Shown one piece after another: positions 7,100 to 13,256 of a DNA stretch of 18,325 nt; within the stretch, counting starts at the first letter, position 1, and each line of letters begins with the position of its first letter. The translations under genes and the position numbers were made by a program. The DNA lies in the NCBI GenBank assembly GCA_965369945.1, contig CBDUST010000059.1, positions 1 through 18,325 of the forward strand, read 5' to 3'. This stretch comes from JADFNO01 sp965369945. Lineage in GTDB: Bacteria > Planctomycetota > Phycisphaerae > Phycisphaerales > SM1A02. Below the pieces are notes generated by a model. That model saw only the letters and a program-made list of their open reading frames with translations, had not been told where the DNA came from and made no database searches.

Positions 7100-7852
7100 A
7101 TGGAGATGGCTCGGGAACTGCACGATCATTACTTCCGCGAGGCCAAACGCGAGGGATACCTCTCCCGGGCTGCGTATAAGCTCATCGAGATCGATAAGCG
7201 CAAGGAGCTGCTGCAACGTGGTGATCGCGTGCTGGATTGCGGGGCGGCGCCTGGGTCGTGGCTTCAAGTCGTGTCAAAACGCATCGGGCCGCGAGGAATC
7301 GTGGTCGGAATCGACCGTAGACCCATCGATCATGTGTTCGAGCTGGACAATGTTCGATGCGTGCAGGCTGACTTGGAGGAGGTCGAGGCCGAGCGACTAC
7401 TGAGTTACTTAGCAGATGACAAACGACCCGGACCTTCCTCGGCCGCCGGGGCGGCGGGCTCGTCAGGTCCGGCTTCGGGAGAGCGGTTTGATGTGGTCCT
7501 TTCGGATATGGCGCCGGATACTTCCGGCGACCACACGGCCGACCATTTCGCCTCGGCGCGCCTGTGTCATGCCGTATTGGATCGCTGCGGATCGCTGCTT
7601 GGGGAGGGCGGGCACGTGGCCATGAAGGTCTTCGAAGGCGAGTCGTATGCTGAACTGCTTGATCGGTGTCGGTCCTTGTTCGGGAAGGTCAAAGGATTCG
7701 TCCCGAAAGCGTCACGGCATAAATCCACGGAGATTTACGTCATCGCGCGTGGTTTTCGTGGCCGCGATGCGGCAGAGGCGGACCATGCCCGACGAACCGC
7801 CGATCACCCACCGCTTCCAGCGCGTCGACGTTCCACAGGCTGGAATCGTTGA
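7100..7852 (+). CDS. rlmE: 23S rRNA 2'-O-ribose methyltransferase RlmE (FtsJ family)
   Basis: A SAM-dependent methyltransferase that in E. coli modifies U2552 in the 23S rRNA A loop during late 50S assembly. The K-D-K-E catalytic tetrad is complete: Lys27 (AAYKL), Asp136 (LSDMAP), Lys176 (AMKVFEG) and Glu211 (STEIYV). The SAM-binding motif is DCGAAPGSW (46-54). Relative to E. coli RlmE there is an extra Gly/Ala/Ser/Pro-rich loop of about 20 residues (about 109-127), encoded by a palindromic DNA segment. There is also a basic C-terminal tail of about 35 residues. The start is ATG 7100 or 7106 with no good Shine-Dalgarno sequence, 20 nt from a divergent gene. Confidence 0.93.
   Translation: MEMARELHDHYFREAKREGYLSRAAYKLIEIDKRKELLQRGDRVLDCGAAPGSWLQVVSKRIGPRGIVVGIDRRPIDHVFELDNVRCVQADLEEVEAERLLSYLADDKRPGPSSAAGAAGSSGPASGERFDVVLSDMAPDTSGDHTADHFASARLCHAVLDRCGSLLGEGGHVAMKVFEGESYAELLDRCRSLFGKVKGFVPKASRHKSTEIYVIARGFRGRDAAEADHARRTADHPPLPARRRSTGWNR
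7428..7472. repeat. Palindromic segment inside rlmE
   Basis: CCGGACCT (7428-7435) and AGGTCCGG (7465-7472) are perfect 8-nt arms. Between them lies a second palindrome, GCCGCC (7442-7447) with GGCGGC (7450-7455). It encodes the extra low-complexity loop in RlmE, so it may be an inserted palindromic element tolerated in a surface loop (inference). Confidence 0.55.
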
Positions 7853-8022
7853 CGACCTGAAACCGAGCGCGACGGTACGAGGGGCGGGCGCATTTGCTGC
7901 GGTGTAGCGCAAGTGTTGCCAGCGAAACCGAGACTCCGGCCTGATTCGCCTGCATTTCCCGGGCGGAAACGGGTGGCGCGTGACTTGCTCCATATCGATG
8001 ACAGCACAGAAGGAGTCTCGGT

Positions 8023-9366
8023 ATGCAAGTCAACGCTCACTCCACAGCCGATCATATAGAGCTTATCCGCACGCAGTTGAACACCAGACAAGAGCTTCAA
8101 TTCAAGCCGAAGACCGGGGTCACAACTTCGAAACCCGTGACTACGTATATACCGCCTTCGCCGGAGAATGTCCCCACGACTCGCGCAACTCCAGCAATTA
8201 CTACAACTGCGCCGCGGCAGATTCCGGCGCCGCCGAACTTCGTACGCGACGGGATCGGGCAGCCACGTCCAGCGGATAAAGGGACCGTTGAACCGGGTGT
8301 TGACTCGAAACCGTCGACACAATCCTCGGCCAAGATTCCAGTCGTCTCCGACGGCGAGCGGTCAACGCCGGGCAAGCGCGTCCAGGCCCTCTTGAAGGAC
8401 TGGAGCCAAAGCGATTCTCCCTTTGACTTCAGCGGGAACGGCATCGTCGGTGCGAGCGACCTTCTGATGCTGCTTTCAAGGCTTGGCGGCGGATCACATC
8501 TGCCCCAACGGCCCGAACATAGCATACCGGTGGACCCGGCGCGCCCAAGCGTCAAGCCTGCTGATGTGCCGCAAACCACCGCCCCTTCGGATCAGAACCC
8601 TCCGGCGACCAACCGCCTCGACGGCCTCGTGGCGGATTGGGGCGAGAAGAATTCGCCCTTTGACCTCGACGGGAACGGCATCGTCGGCGCGAGCGACCTT
8701 CTGATGCTGCTGGCAAGACTTGGCGGCGGGGGAGCACAGCAACCCCAAGAGCCAAGTAGCGAGGCAGCGCGCACCCCGCAGTCGAGCTCTCGCGTAGCGA
8801 TCGAAACGCCGGCTCCGCCCAATATACCCTATGGCCAGCCCGTCACTTCCAGCCAGAGCGTGGCGATCGGCCTAAGGACGACAGCGATCGCCCAAGAACT
8901 GATTGACAAGGTTGGTCAAAACAGCAGCGGCACGATCGCTCCGCCGGAGCTGGCCGGTTCAACACAGTCGTTCGATCGTATTGATCGTAATCACGACGGC
9001 GCAGGTCGTCGTTCGGAGTTGGCGTCAACGGTTCGGGACATATTGCTGGATCACCTTGCCAAGAACCCCAGCACGAACCTGCATCAGTTCGTTCAAGAGG
9101 CAATGCAGCGGCTGACGGATCACGGCAAGGCTGATGAAGCGCCGAGCAAACGGATTCGGGCCGTTGACCGACCCTCGAGCGTATACCAACAGGCGAATCT
9201 GAAGGCGATCGCTCGACAACTCATGCAAGGGCTTACCGATTACGGCGCGATGGAGTTGAGGAAGTTTGTGCAAGAAGGTGAGCTGTCCGCAAACGAGAAG
9301 CGTACCGTCCTGGATCAAATCAGCCGCCTAAGACCGGGCGCACAGCGCGTCAATCTGGTCGGTTGA
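8023..9366 (+). CDS. Dockerin/EF-hand repeat protein without signal peptide
   Basis: A 447-residue protein not recognised as a known family. A Thr/Pro/Ser-rich region (about 30-115) leads to two near-identical units, DSPFDFSGNGIVGASDLLMLL and NSPFDLDGNGIVGASDLLMLL. They contain EF-hand loops 135-146 and 214-225 like planctomycete dockerin half-repeats. Pro-rich linkers follow, then a canonical EF-hand loop 321-332 (DRNHDGAGRRSE). The C-terminus is helical with two similar stretches (LHQFVQEAMQRLTDHG, LMQGLTDYGAMELRKFVQEGE). The start is firm: AAGGAG at 8010-8015 lies 7 nt before ATG. There is no N-terminal hydrophobic signal, unusual for dockerin-like proteins. Calcium binding is likely. It stands alone on the plus strand and ends near a hairpin. 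Confidence 0.75.
   Translation: MQVNAHSTADHIELIRTQLNTRQELQFKPKTGVTTSKPVTTYIPPSPENVPTTRATPAITTTAPRQIPAPPNFVRDGIGQPRPADKGTVEPGVDSKPSTQSSAKIPVVSDGERSTPGKRVQALLKDWSQSDSPFDFSGNGIVGASDLLMLLSRLGGGSHLPQRPEHSIPVDPARPSVKPADVPQTTAPSDQNPPATNRLDGLVADWGEKNSPFDLDGNGIVGASDLLMLLARLGGGGAQQPQEPSSEAARTPQSSSRVAIETPAPPNIPYGQPVTSSQSVAIGLRTTAIAQELIDKVGQNSSGTIAPPELAGSTQSFDRIDRNHDGAGRRSELASTVRDILLDHLAKNPSTNLHQFVQEAMQRLTDHGKADEAPSKRIRAVDRPSSVYQQANLKAIARQLMQGLTDYGAMELRKFVQEGELSANEKRTVLDQISRLRPGAQRVNLVG
8415..8730 (+). repeat. Duplicated EF-hand unit (two copies, 237-nt spacing)
   Basis: Positions 8415-8493 and 8652-8730 match at about 70 of 79 bases, with a period of 237 nt (79 codons). The DNA-level identity is far higher in this core than in the linkers. 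This suggests a fairly recent in-frame duplication or gene conversion of the EF-hand unit. Confidence 0.85.
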
Positions 9367-9403
9367 TCCCAGTTGCAAAAACTTGATTGAAGATACCGCG
9401 TAG

Positions 9404-9423
9404 GCCGCAGATTTTTCTGCGGC
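9404..9423 (+). terminator. Hairpin after the EF-hand protein gene
   Basis: GCCGCAG (9404-9410) pairs perfectly with CTGCGGC (9417-9423) around an ATTTTT loop, 37 nt after the stop of the EF-hand gene. Only TTATT follows, so it is a weak intrinsic terminator candidate. It lies between two convergent genes. Confidence 0.5.
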
Positions 9424-9441
9424 TTATTGCGTGCAGGATGG

Positions 9442-10473
9442 TCAGATCATCTTCGACCCAGATTGACGAGCCACGGAGACGATCCGGTTCGCGGTGCGCA
9501 CCGCCGCAAAGCCCGCGTGAACGTCCACCGTCGGTCGCTTACCACCGCGTACGGCCGTCAGGAAGTCGTCGATCTGAAGTCGCAACGGCTCACCATCCTC
9601 GACGGCCAACGGCTCCACTTGAACGAGCCCAAGATAATCAAGCTGTGAAAGGTCTTCACCCGCCTCAAGTCGGCGCCGTATGCCGGTGAGCTGCTCGTCG
9701 TTGGCTGTCTTGCGGACGATCATGCCGCTGCCCTTGACGAAATCGGCCGATACATATGACGCTTCGCTGATGATGCGCATCTTGCGCTCGGTCTTGAGCG
9801 CCAGACGACTGGCTGTGACGTTGGCCACACAGCTTATACCGTCCGATCCCGGTGGGAACGTCAATCGCGCATTGCACACGTCCTCAGCCTCGCCGAACAC
9901 GCAAACTGCGTTCGCCTGTATCTCCTGCGGCTCAGCACCCATCAGCATCAGCAGGACGTCGATGTCGTGAATCATCATGTCCAGCACGACCCCGACATCC
10001 ACACTACGAAACGTCATCGGACTCACGCGATCCATCTCGATGAAGCGCGGATTGAGGTCGCTGAGTTGGCACACCGCCCGCGTTACCGGGTCGTACCGCA
10101 CAATGTGACCAACTTGCAGTACAGCATCACTGAGCGCCGCAGCGTGGGCAATCGCTTGGGCCTCAGTCTCGTCAGGCGCCAACGGCTTTTCGATGAGGCA
10201 GGCGATGTTCGCTTTGAGCAATGTTTCCGCCAACGCTCGGTGATGACGTGTCGGCGCAGCGATACTCACCGCATCAATGCCTTTTTCAAGAAGAATTTCG
10301 ATCGTAGGCACCGGCTCGGCGCCCCACTTCTCGCTGGCAAAGGTGCGCCGCGCTGGGTCCGGGTCAACCACGGCCACCAACTCCGCGCCGTCAGTTTCGG
10401 CATAGATGCGCGCGTGATGGGCACCCATTCGACCCACGCCAATAACCGCACAACGCAGCGGTCGGTCGCTCAT
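9442..10473 (-). CDS. Gfo/Idh/MocA-family NAD(P)-dependent oxidoreductase
   Basis: A 343-residue sugar-type dehydrogenase. The Rossmann nucleotide-binding motif is GVGRMG (12-17), with the acidic residue of VVDPDP ending the second strand. The family EKP motif (95-97) carries the catalytic Lys96. The GVVLDMMIHDIDVLL motif (about 161-175) carries the conserved Asp/His used in substrate binding and catalysis. Length and domain order are normal. The substrate cannot be told from sequence; UDP-sugar or inositol-type substrates are possible. The ATG overlaps the stop of the upstream zinc-ribbon membrane gene as ATGA, so the two are translationally coupled, although no functional link is evident. 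Confidence 0.9.
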   Translation of the reverse strand: MSDRPLRCAVIGVGRMGAHHARIYAETDGAELVAVVDPDPARRTFASEKWGAEPVPTIEILLEKGIDAVSIAAPTRHHRALAETLLKANIACLIEKPLAPDETEAQAIAHAAALSDAVLQVGHIVRYDPVTRAVCQLSDLNPRFIEMDRVSPMTFRSVDVGVVLDMMIHDIDVLLMLMGAEPQEIQANAVCVFGEAEDVCNARLTFPPGSDGISCVANVTASRLALKTERKMRIISEASYVSADFVKGSGMIVRKTANDEQLTGIRRRLEAGEDLSQLDYLGLVQVEPLAVEDGEPLRLQIDDFLTAVRGGKRPTVDVHAGFAAVRTANRIVSVARQSGSKMI

Positions 10474-11459
10474 GCACCTTCCTCTGCTGCCGGATCAATC
10501 GACGTGGAACGATGCTCGTGGGATTCAGTCAACTCGATCTCCTGAGGCTGCTCCGGCAACGGTGCAGGACGAGGGGCCATCGTCTCACGCAGCGCTCGCG
10601 CACGAGCAGCCTCGCGGCGTGAGTGAACAACAGACCAATCTACGGAACGGCTCAACGATAACAATCCGACGGGAAACGCAAGAAGCGATGCAAGCAAAAG
10701 CAATCCGATCGGAACCCCAAAGAGCGGAACAACAACGATCAGGAATACTCCGAGGCCTGGGATAATAGTCAGGAACAAAAACGCAAGCGGAATCGCGATC
10801 ACATTCCCCCACACGGCAAGATTGAATGCCCGCTGGGCGAACTCGTCACCCACCCAACCGGCAAACCGACGAAGGAACATGATAAAGCACGCAAGGCCCA
10901 GCAGCCCTAGTCCAAGACCGCCGAAGAAGAGCGTGATAAAGAAGGTGAATCCGAACGTAGACCCAGCAAAAACAGCACCCAGTGGAATGGACAGCGCCGC
11001 CGCCACCCAACCCAATTGAAGCCAACGCACCACCACACGAAAGCGACCCTCGCGTGAAAATCCATATGCGGCCGCCTGCGGTTGTTCGAGCACGGGCGTC
11101 AATCGCCACACCGAATAAATCCACACACCGATGAACGCCACTGTCAGTGCGGACACAGGCACGCCCGAGCCCGAAAGACCGCGCCCGAACACGAGCAGCC
11201 CCAGGAATCCGCTCACGGCAAGCGTGGCAATCCATGAGTTGACCCGAAACTGTTTGATCAACGGCAACGGCATCTCGTGGAATGGCAGGTCTCGATTGGT
11301 CCGCAAGATGATCGGTGTGCCGCATTCCGGGCAGGCACCGCCGTATCGCAAACCGCGCACGTTCTGCCCGCACTGATCGCAGAGCTTGTCGTCATCGATC
11401 AGCTCGCCGTTCATGGCCGAGCGGTACTTCATGTATTTGTTACTGAGAAACTGACCCAT
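10470..11459 (-). CDS. Polytopic membrane protein with N-terminal zinc ribbon
   Basis: A 329-residue protein of unknown function. A short N-terminus leads to a double CxxC zinc ribbon (Cys27/30, Cys43/46: CDQCGQNVRGLRYGGACPECG). About six hydrophobic segments follow, including LAVSGFLGLLVFG, ALTVAFIGVWIYSVW, WVAAALSIPLGAVFAG, FFITLFFGGLGLGLLGLACFIMFL, VIAIPLAFLFLTIIPGLGVFLIVVVPLFGVPIGLLLLASLLAFPVGLLSL. The tail is charged and Pro/Glu-rich. I start it at ATG 11459, which is 44 nt after the purQ stop. The open frame reaches 11621 only by running into purQ, and later ATGs at 11432 and 11414 are also possible. It shares the ribbon-plus-membrane plan with the tandem pair at 5857-7079 and lies in an apparent operon behind purQ. 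Confidence 0.75.
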   Translation of the reverse strand: MGQFLSNKYMKYRSAMNGELIDDDKLCDQCGQNVRGLRYGGACPECGTPIILRTNRDLPFHEMPLPLIKQFRVNSWIATLAVSGFLGLLVFGRGLSGSGVPVSALTVAFIGVWIYSVWRLTPVLEQPQAAAYGFSREGRFRVVVRWLQLGWVAAALSIPLGAVFAGSTFGFTFFITLFFGGLGLGLLGLACFIMFLRRFAGWVGDEFAQRAFNLAVWGNVIAIPLAFLFLTIIPGLGVFLIVVVPLFGVPIGLLLLASLLAFPVGLLSLSRSVDWSVVHSRREAARARALRETMAPRPAPLPEQPQEIELTESHEHRSTSIDPAAEEGA

Positions 11460-11503
11460 CAGCCAACATGGTATCGCCGTCGAAGCCCGAACAGCTACTT
11501 GGG

Positions 11504-12307
11504 TCAGACCGTTGCCGCCTGTGAAGCATGTGTGACGGCATTTTGGAACATGGCCAGCCCAAGCGGATTTTCGTCGAGCTTTGAGTCCGCCAGGCGCGTC
11601 CAGCGTGGATGCTGGGTCCAACGCGTGTAGCGCTCGGGGTGAGGCATCAAGCCCAGCACCAAGCCGGACGCATCGCAGATTCCGGCAATATCACCAGCTG
11701 AACCGTTTGGGTTGTCGTCAGCGGCATAGCGCACGGCAATCTGGTCATCGTCTCTGAGTCGTTGCAAGAGCGCATCTGATTCGGCGATAAACCGCCCCTC
11801 ACCATGCGCGATCGGAAGCAAGCGCGTTGTGTCGTTTGGTTCGAGACCCTTCGTCCAAATGCATCGCGTCTGGGCAGGTAGTTCCACGCAACACCATCGA
11901 TCAACAAACCGAGCGGAGGCGTTTTGCGCAAGAGCGATGTTCGGCTTGGGCGCAGCCTCAGGCCACGGCTCGCCCGGCGCCGGCCCAGGCAATAATCCGA
12001 TCTGTGCGGCAATCTGGAACCCATTGCACGGCGCGATGATCGGCACACCGTGCTCGACCGCGCGCACCAAGGCGGGGTATAACCGTTGCCGCATCAGCGC
12101 GGCCATGATCCGTCCCGCCGCGATCGCGTCGCCGTAACTGAATCCACCGGGAAGGCCGATCAGTCGGTATCGGTCGACGATCTCCGGCTCGCGCAAGAGT
12201 CGGTTGAGGTGCAACGATTCAACCGTTGCGCCGGCGAGTTGAAACGCGTGCGCCAATTCGCGATCGCAATTGATCCCGGCGGTTGTGATGACGAGTGCAT
12301 TAGGCAT
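11504..12307 (-). CDS. purQ: Phosphoribosylformylglycinamidine synthase, glutaminase subunit PurQ
   Basis: A class I glutamine amidotransferase subunit that supplies ammonia to PurL for the fourth step of purine synthesis (FGAR to FGAM). Motifs seen are GINCDRE at the N-terminus, LPGGFSYGDAIAAGRI, the nucleophile Cys94 in APCNGFQ, and the rest of the triad His223/Glu225 in GLMPHPER. At 267 residues it is somewhat longer than short Bacillus-type PurQ. Start ATG 12307 is chosen because the family begins MPxALVI; the open frame extends 17 codons upstream with no family similarity. It is separated from purL, its functional partner, by a RAYT gene and palindromic repeats. Confidence 0.95.
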   Translation of the reverse strand: MPNALVITTAGINCDRELAHAFQLAGATVESLHLNRLLREPEIVDRYRLIGLPGGFSYGDAIAAGRIMAALMRQRLYPALVRAVEHGVPIIAPCNGFQIAAQIGLLPGPAPGEPWPEAAPKPNIALAQNASARFVDRWCCVELPAQTRCIWTKGLEPNDTTRLLPIAHGEGRFIAESDALLQRLRDDDQIAVRYAADDNPNGSAGDIAGICDASGLVLGLMPHPERYTRWTQHPRWTRLADSKLDENPLGLAMFQNAVTHASQAATV

Positions 12308-12359
12308 ATGGCAAGAATGATGGAAGTGTAGGCGCATTGGGACATTTGCGCGCATCACA

Positions 12360-12448
12360 CGCGGGGCGGGGCCCCGCCGCTAAACGTTGCAAACGGCGCC
12401 TATCTGTCATCCCCACGTTTAGCGGGCGGCCCCCGGACGCCGTGGTGC
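12360..12448. repeat. GC-rich palindromic repeat, copy 1
   Basis: The left arm ends CGCTAAACGT at 12387 and the right arm begins ACGTTTAGCG at 12415, around a 27-nt spacer. The inner 11-12 bp pair perfectly, and pairing continues with bulges through GGGGC-rich outer parts. It shares most bases with copies at 12462 and 13162 in the same orientation. It lies between the purQ start and RAYT-2. Confidence 0.9.
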
Positions 12449-12461
12449 GACATGTGCGCCC

Positions 12462-12564
12462 GATCGCGCGGGGCGGGGCCCCGCCGCTAAACGTTGCGAA
12501 CGGCGCCAATCTGTCATTCCCACGTTTAGTGGGCGGCCCCCGGACGCTCCGGACGCCGTGGTGC
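12462..12564. repeat. GC-rich palindromic repeat, copy 2 (overlaps RAYT-2 3' end)
   Basis: Same element as copy 1, with a short extra CTCCGGACG-type duplication near its right end. The RAYT-2 stop codon (12526-12528) lies inside its right arm, and the last codons of RAYT-2 are repeat sequence. It is in tandem with copy 1, 13 nt apart. Confidence 0.9.
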
Positions 12565-13152
12565 AACGAACGACCACGTTTGGGCGCGAAGTCCCTCCTT
12601 GATCGGATTCTGTTGAACATACCGAATGGCCCGGTCGTGGTCGCATCGGCGATCGATGAACACCTTCCAGCATTTGCGCGCCCAGGGGGAAGGAAGCGTT
12701 CCGTCCTTCCCGCCATGATCCTGAAGCGGGTGTGTTCGATCCTCGCGTAACCTGCGTGAGGCTGCACGTTTTAGATGAGATACGACCTGCTCGACCGATC
12801 GACCATCGCGCCCGATCACGACGTGGGCGTGCTGCGGCAAGATCGCGCAAGCATGAATGGCGTAATTTGCGTCCTGGACGGCCTGGCGGAATCCGTTCGC
12901 GACGGACAGCGCCTGTCGGCCGGTAAAGACGACCGGCCGATACCGCAGTGCGCGCTTGGCATTACAACGTTGCCGGTCATCATGAGCAACGCCGGCGACC
13001 GATCGCCGCGTCGTAACCTTCGTTGCTCGCCCACACCGAAACAGTTCCCAGGAACGAACCCAATCGGACCACGATCCGCGCGGATCGTTGGGCAACCAGA
13101 ATCCGTACGCCGAGAAGATGGCGTGATAGGCACGGATCATGGAGGTCATCAT
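12526..13152 (-). CDS. REP-associated tyrosine transposase-like protein (RAYT-2)
   Basis: A 208-residue Y1 transposase / RAYT relative, clearly homologous to the one at 80-643. Both share the N-terminal AYGFWLPNDPRGSW, an HUH motif (ILPQHAHVVIG, His108 and His110) and the C-terminal RYVQQNPIKEGLRAQTWSFVAP. The segment aligned with WNVYL is WKVFI, so RAYT-1's Tyr is Phe here. I start it at ATG 13152, with further ATGs at 13149 and 13140. The open frame to 13281 runs through palindromic repeat copy 3 into purL and is not credible. The C-terminal RPERPGAAH is encoded by repeat copy 2. It sits between purL and purQ in their direction, so it may be co-transcribed with the purine genes. Confidence 0.85.
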   Translation of the reverse strand: MMTSMIRAYHAIFSAYGFWLPNDPRGSWSDWVRSWELFRCGRATKVTTRRSVAGVAHDDRQRCNAKRALRYRPVVFTGRQALSVANGFRQAVQDANYAIHACAILPQHAHVVIGRDGRSVEQVVSHLKRAASRRLREDRTHPLQDHGGKDGTLPSPWARKCWKVFIDRRCDHDRAIRYVQQNPIKEGLRAQTWSFVAPRRPERPGAAH

Positions 13153-13161
13153 ACATACGAA

Positions 13162-13255
13162 GATCGCGCGGGGCGGGGCCCCGCCGCTAAACGTCCCAAT
13201 CGGCGCCAATCGGTCATTTCCACGCTTAGCGGGCGGCCCCCGGACGCCGTGGCGC
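13162..13255. repeat. GC-rich palindromic repeat, copy 3
   Basis: Same element and orientation as the copies at 12360 and 12462, with more changes in the spacer and one arm change (ACGCTTAGCG). It fills the gap between the purL stop (13257-13259) and the RAYT-2 start (13152). RAYT-2 is therefore bracketed by copies on both sides. Confidence 0.9.
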
Positions 13256-13256
13256 G

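Noticed and set aside
9967..10545. 192-codon plus-strand open frame
   Set aside because: It is antisense to the Gfo/Idh oxidoreductase and has no domain similarity.
10470..11621. Long form of the zinc-ribbon membrane protein (383 residues)
   Set aside because: The extra 54 residues overlap purQ, read as antisense-style low-quality sequence and have no family features; the start at 11459 after the purQ stop fits better.
12337..12750. 137-codon plus-strand frame across the palindromic repeats
   Set aside because: Its first half is just translated repeat copies 1 and 2, and the rest is antisense to RAYT-2.
12360..13255. Possible CRISPR array
   Set aside because: There are only three ~90-100 nt palindromic copies with irregular spacing, one spacing occupied by a gene; no short direct repeats with equal spacers and no cas genes.
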